Shown here one piece after another: positions 14,115-23,113 of a stretch of 64,000 bases of DNA. Origin of the DNA: a bacterium (lineage in GTDB: Bacteria; Bacillota; Clostridia; Christensenellales; CAG-138); the NCBI GenBank assembly GCA_022778545.1, contig JALFDW010000042.1, forward strand, positions 1 to 64,000, given 5' to 3'. Numbering within the stretch: the stretch's first letter is position 1; every line of letters starts with the position of its first letter. The position numbers were made by a program, and so were the translations under genes. Under the pieces are notes generated by a model. That model was not told where the DNA came from and searched no databases. It saw nothing but the letters and a program-made list of their open reading frames with translations.

Positions 14115-16829
14115 ATGAACAGGGAAATGCCCAAAGCCTATGACCACAGCGCTGTGGAAAGCAGGCTCTATGAAACATGGGAAAAAAACGGATACTTTCA
14201 CGCGGAGGCTAACAGCGGCAAGCCGCCGTACTGCATCGTGATCCCCCCACCGAACATCACCGGCCAGCTCCACATGGGGCATGCGCTCGATGAGACGCTT
14301 CAGGACGCGATTATCCGCTATAAGCGCATGGCGGGCTTCGAAGCGCTCTGGCTGCCCGGCACGGACCATGCTTCCATCGCGACGGAGGCAAAGGTCGTGG
14401 AAGCCATGGCAAAGGAAGGACTCACGAAGGATATGCTCGGCCGCGACGGTTTTCTTGCGCGCGCATGGGACTGGAAGAACACCTACGGCAACCGCATCGT
14501 GAAGCAGCTGCGCAAGCTCGGTTCGAGCTGCGATTGGGAGCGTGAACGCTTCACGATGGATGAAGGCTGCTCCAACGCGGTGAAGGAAGTGTTCGTGCGC
14601 CTGTATGAAGAAGGCAAGATCTACCGTGGGAACCGGCTCGTGAACTGGTGCCCCCATTGCAACACGTCCATTTCGGATGCGGAGGTGGAGCATGAGGAGA
14701 AGGACGGCAGCTTCTGGCATCTGCTTTACCCCGTGAAGGAAACGGGCGAGATGCTTGAGCTTGCAACCACCCGCCCGGAAACCATGCTCGGCGACACGGC
14801 CGTTGCCATCAACGCAGAGGACCCGCGCTATGCGCACCTGCACGGCTGCCATGCGGTGCTGCCGCTGCTCAACAAGGAGATCCCCATCGTGTGCGACGAG
14901 CATGCTGACATGACAAAGGGCACAGGCGTTGTGAAGATCACCCCGGCGCATGACCCGAACGATTTCGAGGTGGGCCAGCGTCACGGCCTGCCGCTCGTAC
15001 GCGTGTTCACCTATGATGGCCATATGACCGGCGCCGCGGACAAAGCGGAAGCGGATGCGCTTTTCGCAAGCGGCCGCGCCACGGTGGGCGAGCCGGAAGT
15101 GCTCGATTGCGGGAAATATGCCGGCATGACAGCCATGGAAGCGCGCAAGGCGATCCTTGCCGACCTTGAAGCGGGCGGTTACCTGAAAAAGACGGAGCCC
15201 ATCAAGCACGAGGTTGGCACCTGTTACCGCTGCCACACCACCATCGAGCCGATGATCTCCAAGCAGTGGTTTGTGAAGATGGAGCCCCTTGCCGCGCCTG
15301 CCATCGAGTGTGTGGAGAAAGGCGAGATCCGCTTCGTGCCGGAACGCTTCACGAAAACATACATGAACTGGATGAGGAACACCCGCGACTGGTGCATCAG
15401 CCGCCAGCTCTGGTGGGGCCATCAGATCCCGGCGTGGTACTGCGCGGACTGCGGCGAGACCATCGTGGCAAAAGAAGCGCCCTGCGCCTGCCCGAAGTGC
15501 GGCAGCGCGAACCTCACACAGGATCCGGACACGCTCGATACGTGGTTCTCCTCCGCGCTCTGGCCGTTCAGCACGCTGGGCTGGCCGGATGAGGACAGCG
15601 AGGATCTCAAGTACTTCTATCCCACCAACACGCTTGTGACGGGCTATGACATCATCGGCTTCTGGGTGAGCCGCATGATCTTCTCCGGCCTGGAATACAC
15701 GGGAAAAGCGCCGTTCGACACCGTCTACATCCACGGCATCGTGCGCGATGAGCTGGGCCGAAAGATGTCGAAATCCCTCGGCAACGGCATCGATCCGTTG
15801 GAGATCATCGAGGAATACGGCGCGGATTCGCTCCGCTTCAGCCTCGTGACTGGCAACAGCGCCGGCAATGACATGCGCTTCTACAGCAAGAAGGTGGAAG
15901 CGGCGCGCAACTTCTGCAATAAGGTCTACAACGCCGCGCGCTTTGTGCTGATGAACCTTGGCGATGAGACGCCGGGCGAGATCGACCGCACTGCGCTCGA
16001 CATGGCGGACAAGTGGATCCTCCACCGCCTGAACACCATCACCAAGGAAGTGACGGGCAACCTCGACTCCTTCGACCTGAACCTTGCTGCGCAGAAGGTC
16101 TACGATTTCATCTGGACGGAGTTCTGTGACTGGTACATCGAAATGGCAAAGCCGCGGCTCAACGGCGCGGATGCTGCCGCGAAGGCGAATGTGCGGGCGA
16201 TCCTCGTGCATGTGCTCGCAAATTCCATGAAGCTGCTGCACCCGTTCATGCCGTTCATCACGGAGGAGCTTTACCAGAACCTGCCCGGCGCGGAGGAGAC
16301 CATCATGCGCGCGGCCTGGCCGCAGTATGACCCGGCGCTTGCATTCCCGGCGGAAGCGGCCACCATGGAAGGCGTCATGGAGCTCATCCGTTCCATCCGC
16401 AACGTGCGCGCGGAAATGAACGTGCCGCCCGCAAAGCGCGTCTCCATGACTCTTGTGGCGCATGCGGACGATACGGCGGCGATGGAAGAGGCTGCGCCCT
16501 ATGTGATGAAGCTCGCGGGCGCGGACCGCGTTCATGTGCAGCTGGATAAGTCCGGCATTCCGGAAAACGCAGTCTCCGTGGTGGGGCAGCTTGCGGAAGC
16601 CTTCATCCCGCTCACCGACCTTGTGGACATCGACAAGGAGATCGAGCGCATGAAGAAGGAGATCGCAAAGACTGAGGGCGACATCGCCCGTGCCGAGGGC
16701 AAGCTCAACAACGCAGGCTTCGTGGCCAAAGCGCCGGAGCGCGTGATCGCGGAGGAGCGGCAGAAGCTTGAAAACGCAAAGGCGCTGCTCGGAAAGCAGC
16801 AGGCGCGCCTTGCGGAGCTGCAAAAATAA
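14115..16829 (+). CDS. valS: Valyl-tRNA synthetase
   Basis: The start is the ATG at 14115 after CAGGAGGAAC; the track's 43 extra residues lie in the T-box leader. 904 residues. The HIGH motif appears as HMGH at residues 53-56 and KMSKS near residue 550 (GRKMSKSLGNGIDP). Between them is the CP1 editing domain (ATTRPETMLGDTAVAI). Zinc-binding-like CxxC pairs are present (NWCPHC, YRCHT, CADCGE, CPKC). The C-terminal arm is the expected coiled coil (VDIDKEIERMKKEIAKTEGDIARAEGKL). It attaches valine to tRNA-Val in the cytoplasm. Expression is controlled by the T-box. Confidence 0.97.
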   Translation: MNREMPKAYDHSAVESRLYETWEKNGYFHAEANSGKPPYCIVIPPPNITGQLHMGHALDETLQDAIIRYKRMAGFEALWLPGTDHASIATEAKVVEAMAKEGLTKDMLGRDGFLARAWDWKNTYGNRIVKQLRKLGSSCDWERERFTMDEGCSNAVKEVFVRLYEEGKIYRGNRLVNWCPHCNTSISDAEVEHEEKDGSFWHLLYPVKETGEMLELATTRPETMLGDTAVAINAEDPRYAHLHGCHAVLPLLNKEIPIVCDEHADMTKGTGVVKITPAHDPNDFEVGQRHGLPLVRVFTYDGHMTGAADKAEADALFASGRATVGEPEVLDCGKYAGMTAMEARKAILADLEAGGYLKKTEPIKHEVGTCYRCHTTIEPMISKQWFVKMEPLAAPAIECVEKGEIRFVPERFTKTYMNWMRNTRDWCISRQLWWGHQIPAWYCADCGETIVAKEAPCACPKCGSANLTQDPDTLDTWFSSALWPFSTLGWPDEDSEDLKYFYPTNTLVTGYDIIGFWVSRMIFSGLEYTGKAPFDTVYIHGIVRDELGRKMSKSLGNGIDPLEIIEEYGADSLRFSLVTGNSAGNDMRFYSKKVEAARNFCNKVYNAARFVLMNLGDETPGEIDRTALDMADKWILHRLNTITKEVTGNLDSFDLNLAAQKVYDFIWTEFCDWYIEMAKPRLNGADAAAKANVRAILVHVLANSMKLLHPFMPFITEELYQNLPGAEETIMRAAWPQYDPALAFPAEAATMEGVMELIRSIRNVRAEMNVPPAKRVSMTLVAHADDTAAMEEAAPYVMKLAGADRVHVQLDKSGIPENAVSVVGQLAEAFIPLTDLVDIDKEIERMKKEIAKTEGDIARAEGKLNNAGFVAKAPERVIAEERQKLENAKALLGKQQARLAELQK

Positions 16830-16891
16830 AGGATAGAAACAGCAAAAAGACTCCTGCCCGTATTGGGCGGTGTTCAGAAGGCAGTAAAATA

Positions 16892-16928
16892 AGCAAAAGA
16901 CGTGACTTTCATGATCACGTCTTTTGCT
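16892..16928 (+). terminator. Hairpin downstream of valS
   Basis: AGCAAAAGACGTGA and TCACGTCTTTTGCT form a perfect 14-bp stem with a 9-base loop. TTTT lies within the descending arm. A second hairpin, CAAAACGCTCCGG with CCGGAGTGTTTTG, follows at 16973-17010. The 260-bp gap to the next gene holds nothing else that I can support. Confidence 0.7.
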
Positions 16929-17088
16929 GAATGAATCGCTGCAAAGCAGCGCAAGGGGTGCTGGCCCTTACGCAAAACGCTCCGGAAATTCCTGTGTCCG
17001 GAGTGTTTTGGCTCATCGAGCGTACATACGGGGATCCTCCGTATAGAAATGTGCCCTTATCTGGTCGGCAAACCGGAATTTGCTGTAA

Positions 17089-17997
17089 TCAACCATTGGA
17101 CACTGTTTTTTGCTTCCCATATTTTTCTTCCATTTCTTTCGTATGTGCATGAAGCAGTTCCAGTGCCCGTGCCTGGATGCCGCCGAGATTCATTTGATCC
17201 GTACCTGCAAACCCGAGTTTAATCCTCGCAGAAGCGATTGCATGACTATCGTTCGTTTTGCTTTCATCCGCTTCCGATAAAAACTTTTGCAGCAATCCCA
17301 AATCGCTGGAGTAATGGAGCTCCACAAGTTTTGCCCGGTATTCCAGCTCCGCAGGGGTGATTCCCGGGAATTGTTTCATATCCATGGTATGCTGTGCTTC
17401 GTGCTTCAGAAGAGAAACGAGAAACCGCTCGCTTTCAAAATTATACGCCTGCTCAACACAGTTGATCGTGCCATCGGGCGAAGCCCAGCCGCCTGTCCCG
17501 AACCTGCCGAAGGTCAGATAATCCATCCAGCTTCGAAATACGAAGCCTTTAAGAATGTTGACTGTATATTCCGCCGTTCCGCCCGGCAGCTCGACACGGT
17601 AGACTGTCGGAACGGTATCCTTCCAGATATACGGGCCGTAATATCCCTGGGTTTTTCCGAAAAGCGCATGATAGCCCTTCGCTTCAAACACCGATTGAAG
17701 CTTCTCGGCCAGAAACTCTTCCTCTGCATCCGGCACATCCAGGAGCACTTTCAGTTGTGTCAGCAGCTTCTCTGCGGCCTTTGCCTCCGGCAACCCGCAA
17801 TAAAAGGTATCACGGAAATAAATCTGATACAAACGCAGGATGTCGTTGAGTATGTCCGGTATATCAAACGTGCGGTATTCACAATCTTCAAAAATCGCGA
17901 CATACGCAGGAAGAATGTCTTTGAATTCCTCGTGATCGCGCATGTATGCAATTGCGCCTTTTATGTCGCCATTCATAAAAAACTGACTGATTTGCAT
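17089..17997 (-). CDS. Putative zinc peptidase-like protein with HExxH motif, unknown family
   Basis: The start is the ATG at 17997 (MQISQFFMNG) after GAGGAGAG; the track adds 44 implausible residues. 302 residues and no signal peptide, so cytoplasmic. LLKHEAQHTMD at residues 197-206 is a zincin HExxH motif. Glutamates about 14-16 residues further on (PAELEYRAKL) could be the third zinc ligand. The N-terminal half is helical and unknown. It is monocistronic between a terminator and a GyrI-like gene. Whether it is an active protease cannot be told from sequence alone. Confidence 0.65.
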   Translation of the reverse strand: MQISQFFMNGDIKGAIAYMRDHEEFKDILPAYVAIFEDCEYRTFDIPDILNDILRLYQIYFRDTFYCGLPEAKAAEKLLTQLKVLLDVPDAEEEFLAEKLQSVFEAKGYHALFGKTQGYYGPYIWKDTVPTVYRVELPGGTAEYTVNILKGFVFRSWMDYLTFGRFGTGGWASPDGTINCVEQAYNFESERFLVSLLKHEAQHTMDMKQFPGITPAELEYRAKLVELHYSSDLGLLQKFLSEADESKTNDSHAIASARIKLGFAGTDQMNLGGIQARALELLHAHTKEMEEKYGKQKTVSNG

Positions 17998-18186
17998 GCC
18001 TGCTCTCTCCTCAATAAAAATCGATTTGCAAGTTTGTTTGTTCCATGCTATCACATAGCCGAGAGGAATACAAGAACAGCCACAGCAGTTCAAACCAAAC
18101 GCTGTGACTGCCAACTGGCTTATGACCACTGCGCCATACGGGCGGGAGCTTTGTTATAAGCAAAGGAAATGAGCCAGAAGAAAACG

Positions 18187-18681
18187 TTATTCCTTCATAT
18201 GGATGGGAACATACATGTCCTCCAGGCTGAAGCCTTTTTCCTGAAGCCAACCCGGCGTTACGATATGGAACATGGGGTAACGTTCCTCTGTGCCTTCGGC
18301 GTTGACGTGCAGCGTAAAGAGCTCGCTGCTTTCCACCCAGTCTTTGATTTCCTGCTGCGTTTTCATCCAGTCCGCAGCTTCATCGAGGTCCGCATCCTTG
18401 CAGACTGCCACGGCGTAGAGGCCAAAGGGGAACTCCTCCACGGCGTAACCACCGCAGTCCGTTTCGTCCGCGCCCGTGGGCGTGGGGAGCGCGTAGATCC
18501 ATTCCTTTGCCTGTTCCCGCTCGTTGAACCACATAAAGTCCCGCGGGGAAAGCTGGCACGGCAATGATGCATGGTAATCGGAAAACCACTTGTTGAATGC
18601 GTTGAAAGCTTGCTCCGTGCGGATCGGGCCGGATTTTACGACCTTCATCCGGGGAAGCTCAATGATTCGGATCTGCTGCAT
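18187..18681 (-). CDS. GyrI-like / AraC effector-binding domain protein
   Basis: 164 residues. The order of elements matches the stand-alone SOUL/GyrI-like small-molecule-binding fold: IIELPRMKVVKSGPIRTEQAFNAFNKWF, then FMWFNE, GGYAVEEFPFGLYAVAVCKDA and a C-terminal LEDMYVPI strand typical of these domains. The start ATG follows GAGGAGGCAAAG-type sequence. It probably binds a hydrophobic or drug-like ligand. It has no DNA-binding domain. The neighbours are not obviously related. Confidence 0.75.
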   Translation of the reverse strand: MQQIRIIELPRMKVVKSGPIRTEQAFNAFNKWFSDYHASLPCQLSPRDFMWFNEREQAKEWIYALPTPTGADETDCGGYAVEEFPFGLYAVAVCKDADLDEAADWMKTQQEIKDWVESSELFTLHVNAEGTEERYPMFHIVTPGWLQEKGFSLEDMYVPIHMKE

Positions 18682-18779
18682 GGCTCTTTGCCTCCTCAGA
18701 ACGAAATGATGGTTTGCATGGGATTGCCGGTGGGTTCAGTATACGCATGGCGGCCTGCGCCGCAACACTTTGCGGGCTT

Positions 18780-19451
18780 TTACACAAGCGCATACAGCCC
18801 TTTTCCCCGGGCATGGAGCGCCGGAGCATTTAGAATGCGATAGCGCCCGCGCCCCGTATGCGCGATGAGCCCCTCCGAAGCGAGCCGCTCGAGCGCGCGC
18901 AGCAAATGGCGGTAGCTCGTGCCGATGAGATCCGCCGTTTCCGTGAGCGGTTCGGCGAACATGCCGCCGCGTGCTGTGGCGGCGATGTAAGCGCAGAGGC
19001 GTGTTTCCAACGGATAGAGGATGATGTGCGAGCAGTTTTCCGTGCTGTTGCGCAGCTTGCCCGCGAGCGCGGCTCCGGCATGGTTGAGGAACGCGGTGTC
19101 CGTGCGGAGGGTTTCGCGGTTACGCGCAAGCGGGACGCCGGCGCACACCACGTCCGTAATGGCGCGGATGCTCGTTTCTGCCGTTGCGGTGCCGAGCATT
19201 AACTCAAGGTCGCCGATGAGGTCGCCCGCCTGGGAGAAGCAGAGCAGCAGCTCACGCCCGTTTTCCGCAAGGACGCTTGCTTTTGCGCGCCCGGAAAGCA
19301 CGAGCATGAAAAAGGCGAGCGGCTGCCCGGCCGTGCAGATGGATTCGCCCGGCGCAAAATGGAGCGCAAAGAGGCCGGACAGCGCATCCACGGGGAGCCC
19401 GGCCGCTGCCGCCATGCGGCGCTGTTCCTCTGAAATCGGCAATTGTTTCAT
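18780..19451 (-). CDS. Crp/Fnr family transcriptional regulator (YeiL-like)
   Basis: The start is the ATG at 19451 (MKQLPISEEQ) after AGGAGG. 223 residues: an N-terminal cyclic-nucleotide-binding-like beta roll (FAPGESICTAGQPLAFFMLVLSGRAKASVLAENGRELLLCFSQAGDLIGDLELML) without the cAMP-binding arginine pattern, a dimer helix and a C-terminal winged helix (LTETADLIGTSYRHLLRALERLASEGLI). It is divergent from a YdcZ-type transporter gene. A perfect 18-bp palindrome in the 89-bp gap is an obvious operator, so it likely regulates itself and the transporter. Confidence 0.88.
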   Translation of the reverse strand: MKQLPISEEQRRMAAAAGLPVDALSGLFALHFAPGESICTAGQPLAFFMLVLSGRAKASVLAENGRELLLCFSQAGDLIGDLELMLGTATAETSIRAITDVVCAGVPLARNRETLRTDTAFLNHAGAALAGKLRNSTENCSHIILYPLETRLCAYIAATARGGMFAEPLTETADLIGTSYRHLLRALERLASEGLIAHTGRGRYRILNAPALHARGKGLYALV

Positions 19452-19472
19452 ATTCGTGATCCTCCTGCACAA

Positions 19473-19490
19473 ATATGACATATGTCATAT
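19473..19490. promoter_or_regulatory. Perfect 18-bp palindrome ATATGACATATGTCATAT
   Basis: It contains TGACA-TA-TGTCA, a spacing and symmetry typical of Crp/Fnr-family operators, and lies 22 bp upstream of the Crp-like start and 51 bp upstream of the YdcZ-type start. Binding by the adjacent regulator is inference. Confidence 0.75.
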
Positions 19491-19540
19491 CGCTTGTCAA
19501 GCGGGCGGCGTATGCTATTGTGCGGAAAAGGAGAGAAGCC

Positions 19541-20479
19541 ATGTATTATCTGATTTCATTTGCCACCGCCGTGCTGGTCTCGGCGATGGTGACGGTCAAC
19601 GGAAACCTTTCGGCTGCATTTGGACCGTATCTTTCCTGCGTAATCATCCACGTCGTGGGGCTGCTTCCCGCTTCTTTGATCGCGCTTGTGCGCCATGAAC
19701 GCGTGTTTGCGGTGCGCGGTCTCCGGCCGGGCATTTTCCTCGGCGGCGCAATCGGCGTGATCACGGTCGTCTGCAACAACGCGGCGTTTACCGGCGGCAT
19801 CAGCGTTTCCGCGATGGTCGCGCTGAGCCTGTTCGGGCAGACGGTAGCTTCGCTTTTTGTGGATCAGTTTGGCCTGTTCCACATGCCGGTGAAGCGCTTC
19901 AACGGCGCAAAGCTCATCGGGCTGCTTTGTACGGTGGCCGGTATTGCCTGCATGCTCTTCGGTGCAAAAACCGCTGTGCTGCCGGTGCTGCTTTCCTTCC
20001 TGATGGGCGTTACGCTCGTCATCTCGCGCAGCGTGAACGCGCTGCTCGCAAAAAAGACAAGCCTTTTTGTGAGCACGTGGTATAATTACTCCGTGGGGCT
20101 TTCCGTGGCGATCGTCGTGTGGCTCTTGTCCGGCCTGTTCACCGATATCCCCCTTCTGCCGGAGACCGTTGGGGCGGTGCCTGTCTGGGCGTTTTTCGGC
20201 GGGCTGATGGGCGTGGTCACAGTGTCCGTGCAAAGCTTTGTGACGCCGCGCATGCCGGCATTCCAGCTCACGCTGGTGCTGTTCGTGGGGCAGGTGTTCA
20301 CGGGGCTTATGATCGATGTGCTTGCCGGCACGGGCGGCTCTTTGCAGGAGTGGATCGGCGGCGTATTCGCTGTCGCCGGCCTTGTGCTCAACGCAATGCT
20401 GGACCGGCGGGCGGAACGAAAAAACAGGCTGCCGGGGAAAACATGGAGACCGAATGAGGAGGAAACGGAACGATGCTGA
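19541..20479 (+). CDS. YdcZ (DUF606) family membrane transporter, two-domain
   Basis: The start is the ATG at 19541 (MYYLISFATA) after AAAAGGAGAG; the track's extension crosses the operator. 312 residues with ten hydrophobic segments. Two similar five-helix halves are visible: MVTVNGNLSAAFGPYLSCVIIHVVGLL in the first, and LVISRSVNALLAKKTSLFVSTWYNYSVGLSVAIV in the second. This is the DUF606/YdcZ branch of the drug/metabolite transporter superfamily. It overlaps the cupin gene by 7 bases, forming an operon. The substrate is unknown. Confidence 0.85.
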   Translation: MYYLISFATAVLVSAMVTVNGNLSAAFGPYLSCVIIHVVGLLPASLIALVRHERVFAVRGLRPGIFLGGAIGVITVVCNNAAFTGGISVSAMVALSLFGQTVASLFVDQFGLFHMPVKRFNGAKLIGLLCTVAGIACMLFGAKTAVLPVLLSFLMGVTLVISRSVNALLAKKTSLFVSTWYNYSVGLSVAIVVWLLSGLFTDIPLLPETVGAVPVWAFFGGLMGVVTVSVQSFVTPRMPAFQLTLVLFVGQVFTGLMIDVLAGTGGSLQEWIGGVFAVAGLVLNAMLDRRAERKNRLPGKTWRPNEEETERC

Positions 20480-20802
20480 TTGATTTTTCAAAAATGGAGC
20501 TGACCGTGCTCAAGAATTTCTATGGCGGCGAGCAGGAGATACGCGCCAACATGCACGTGGACGAAAAAAACCGCATCCTGCGCGGCAGGCTTGCGCCGGG
20601 CGCTTCCATCGGCATGCATACGCATGAGACGAGCAGCGAGATCATTTACATCCTGAGCGGCACGGGCAAGGCGCTCTATGACGATGGCGTGGAAATGCTC
20701 ACGCCCGGGATGTGCCACTATTGCGAGAAAGGGCATGCGCACAGCCTCATCAACGACGGGGCGGAGGAGCTCTGCTTCTTTGCGGTCGTGCCGCAGCAAT
20801 AA
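20473..20802 (+). CDS. Cupin domain protein
   Basis: 109 residues. Cupin motif 1 reads GASIGMHTHETSSEIIYILSG (metal ligands H-x-H and E) and motif 2 MCHYCEKGHAHSLINDG, giving a full set of metal-binding residues. The start overlaps the transporter end and follows GAGGAGG. Small single-domain cupins are often sugar- or small-acid-binding enzymes. Cotranscription with a transporter under a Crp-like regulator suggests a role in handling the imported compound. Confidence 0.9.
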   Translation: MLIDFSKMELTVLKNFYGGEQEIRANMHVDEKNRILRGRLAPGASIGMHTHETSSEIIYILSGTGKALYDDGVEMLTPGMCHYCEKGHAHSLINDGAEELCFFAVVPQQ

Positions 20803-20817
20803 CATCAAAAAACGGAA

Positions 20818-20850
20818 GCCGCAGCGCGTCTGCACGCGCTGCGGCCTTTT
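20818..20850 (+). terminator. Terminator after the cupin gene
   Basis: GCCGCAGCGCGT and ACGCGCTGCGGC form a perfect 12-bp stem with a 4-base loop, followed by CTTTTG. Confidence 0.88.
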
Positions 20851-20867
20851 GCTGTGCTGCCGTCCTC

Positions 20868-20896
20868 TTGCAATGACCGGGCGTTTGCTGTAAAGT
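20868..20896 (+). promoter_or_regulatory. Promoter of ygiQ, possibly giving a leaderless mRNA
   Basis: TTGCAA, 17-base spacer, TAAAGT. The -10 box ends six bases before the ATG and there is no Shine-Dalgarno sequence in between. Confidence 0.5.
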
Positions 20897-20902
20897 AGAA
20901 CC

Positions 20903-22828
20903 ATGGCAAAGCATGATAAAATAACCGACACCTCAAAATTTCTGCCTACCACGGCCGAGGAGCTTTCCGCACGCGGCATCGGGCAGCTTGATTTCGTATA
21001 CATCATCGGCGACGCATATGTGGATCATCCGAGTTTCGGCCCGGCGATCATCAGCCGCGTGCTGGAAAGCCATGGCTACACGGTGGGCATCATCTCCCAG
21101 CCGGACTGGCACAGCGCGGAGGAGTTCCGCCGCCTTGGCAGGCCGCGCCTTGCGTTCCTCATCAGCGCGGGAAACATCGATTCCATGGTGAATCATTACA
21201 CCTCCGCGAAAAAGCGCCGCTCGAGCGACGCTTACACGCCCGGCGGCGAAGCGGGGAAACGCCCGGACCGCGCAACGATCGTTTACGCGAACCGTGTGCG
21301 GGAGGCGTACCGCGGCGTGCCGGTCATCATCGGCGGCATCGAGGCGAGTCTCCGGCGCTTTGCGCATTACGATTACTGGGATGACAAGGTGCGCCGCAGT
21401 ATCCTTTCGGATTCGGGCGCGGATATTCTCATCTACGGCATGGGGGAGCGGCAGATCGTCGAGATCGCGGATGCGCTTGCAGGCGGCCTCCCCGTGGAGC
21501 AGATCACCTACGTGAACGGCACCTGCTACATGACGAATTCGCTCGCGCAGGTGTATGAGTACGAAACGATCGAAAGCTATGAAGCCGTGGCGCGGGACAA
21601 AAAGGCGTATGCTTCCGCGTTCATGGCGCAGTACCGCGAGCAGGATGCGATCCGCGGTAAACGCCTTGTGCAGCCGCATGGGGACACTTTCCTTGTCGTG
21701 AACCCGCCTGCCGCGCCGCTTACGACCGAAGAACTGGACGCGGTATACGAGCTGCCCTATGCGCGCGCTCCGCATCCTTCCTATCAAAATGAGATCCCGG
21801 CACTGTTTGAGGTCAAGTTTTCGCTCACCTCCTGCCGCGGGTGCTTTGGCGCATGCTCATTTTGCGCGCTCACGTTCCATCAGGGACGCGTCATTTCCGC
21901 GCGCAGCCATGCTTCGCTCCTGCGGGAAGCGGTCATCCTGACGCAGCAGCCGGATTTCAAGGGAAACATCCACGACGTTGGCGGGCCCACGGCGAATTTC
22001 CGTCAGCCTGCCTGCAAGAAGCAGCTCAAAAGCGGCGTCTGCGCGGACAGGCAGTGCCTGGGCTTCGAGCATTGCAAAAACCTGATGGTCGATCATGGGG
22101 ACTATATCGCGCTCTTGGAAGAGCTTTCCGGCGTGCCGGGCGTGAAGCGCGTGTTCGTGCGTTCCGGCATCCGCTACGACTATGTGATGTACGACAAGAG
22201 CGACGCGTTCCTGCGCGCGCTCATCAAGAACCATGTTTCCGGGCAGCTCAAGGTCGCGCCGGAGCATGTGTCCGACCGGGTGCTGCGGCTGATGGGCAAG
22301 CCCGCCTCCGTGCTGTATGACCGCTTTGAGGCAAAATACATGCAGCTCAACCGCAACCTTGGAAAAGAGCAGTATATCGTGCCGTATTTCATGTCCTCTC
22401 ACCCGGGGAGCGACCTTGACGCGGCCGTGGAGCTTGCGGAATATTTGAAGCGTACCGGGCAGCGGCCGGAACAGGTGCAGGATTTTTACCCCACGCCGGG
22501 GACGCTTTCCACCTGCATGTATTACACGGGCTTTGATCCGCGCACGGGCGAGCGGGTCTATGTGCCGAAGAGCGCATCGGAAAAGGCAATGCAGCGGGCG
22601 CTCATGCAGTATTTCATGCCGCAGTACCGCGACCTTGCGCGCAAGGCGCTTGAAAAGGCGGGGCGTGAGGATCTCATCGGCTTTGGAAAGCATGCACTCG
22701 TGCCGCCGCGCATGGAAAAAACGGAAACGGGTGCGCAGGAAAAACGCGGCGACAAGCGCACACGCACACAGGGCAAAAACGGGAAGGCAGGGAAAAACCG
22801 CCGGAGCGGAGCCGGGACGCGCCGCTAA
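20903..22828 (+). CDS. ygiQ: YgiQ family radical SAM protein
   Basis: 641 residues. An N-terminal B12-binding-like/UPF0313 domain (IIGDAYVDHPSFGPAIISRVLESHGYTVGIISQPDW) precedes the radical SAM domain with CFGACSFC (CxxxCxxC) near residue 317. A Lys/Arg-rich tail ends the chain. YgiQ proteins are widespread radical SAM enzymes whose substrate is still unclear. No Shine-Dalgarno sequence is visible, and a promoter sits immediately upstream. It is monocistronic: terminators or unrelated convergent genes lie on both sides. Confidence 0.93.
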   Translation: MAKHDKITDTSKFLPTTAEELSARGIGQLDFVYIIGDAYVDHPSFGPAIISRVLESHGYTVGIISQPDWHSAEEFRRLGRPRLAFLISAGNIDSMVNHYTSAKKRRSSDAYTPGGEAGKRPDRATIVYANRVREAYRGVPVIIGGIEASLRRFAHYDYWDDKVRRSILSDSGADILIYGMGERQIVEIADALAGGLPVEQITYVNGTCYMTNSLAQVYEYETIESYEAVARDKKAYASAFMAQYREQDAIRGKRLVQPHGDTFLVVNPPAAPLTTEELDAVYELPYARAPHPSYQNEIPALFEVKFSLTSCRGCFGACSFCALTFHQGRVISARSHASLLREAVILTQQPDFKGNIHDVGGPTANFRQPACKKQLKSGVCADRQCLGFEHCKNLMVDHGDYIALLEELSGVPGVKRVFVRSGIRYDYVMYDKSDAFLRALIKNHVSGQLKVAPEHVSDRVLRLMGKPASVLYDRFEAKYMQLNRNLGKEQYIVPYFMSSHPGSDLDAAVELAEYLKRTGQRPEQVQDFYPTPGTLSTCMYYTGFDPRTGERVYVPKSASEKAMQRALMQYFMPQYRDLARKALEKAGREDLIGFGKHALVPPRMEKTETGAQEKRGDKRTRTQGKNGKAGKNRRSGAGTRR

Positions 22829-22843
22829 TGCCGCTAATAAAGT

Positions 22844-23023
22844 TCAGACAACAAAAGAGAGCTCGATGCCGTCTTCCGGCTTCCGGGCTCTCTTTCTGTC
22901 ATAGTGTTTTCTGTTTTCCGTTTTCCGGCTCACCGGGCTGATCTCCCAGGTGCGCCGCCCTGCGCGGTCAAGCGCCTTCCGGGCTTTCTTGCTGAGTTTT
23001 TCCTTTGGAATAAAACGCTCCAT
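22844..23023 (-). CDS. Conserved small basic protein, unknown function
   Basis: The start is the ATG at 23023 (MERFIPKEKLSKKARK) after GGAGGT; the track adds 22 residues. 59 residues, strongly basic, with RTWEISPVSRKTENRKHYDRKR. I recall similar 50-60-residue proteins starting MERFIPKEK in other Clostridia, always annotated as hypothetical. Basic composition and size suggest RNA or ribosome binding, but that is a guess. Confidence 0.75.
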   Translation of the reverse strand: MERFIPKEKLSKKARKALDRAGRRTWEISPVSRKTENRKHYDRKRARKPEDGIELSFVV

Positions 23024-23113
23024 CTGGTTTACCTCCGTTTTTCCGTTTTGTTTGGCGTTTTGCCGCCAGGGGGTGTTCCCTGACGGCAATTATATGCGGA
23101 CGCGCTTGAAGTG

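Noticed and set aside
14067-16823. 918-codon minus-strand ORF opposite valS
   Set aside because: Antisense shadow of a GC-rich gene in which the third positions avoid stops; no ribosome site and composition rich in His, Arg and Ala without any domain.
20933-22693. Long minus-strand ORFs opposite ygiQ
   Set aside because: Shadows in a GC-rich gene; the radical SAM motif fixes the plus strand.
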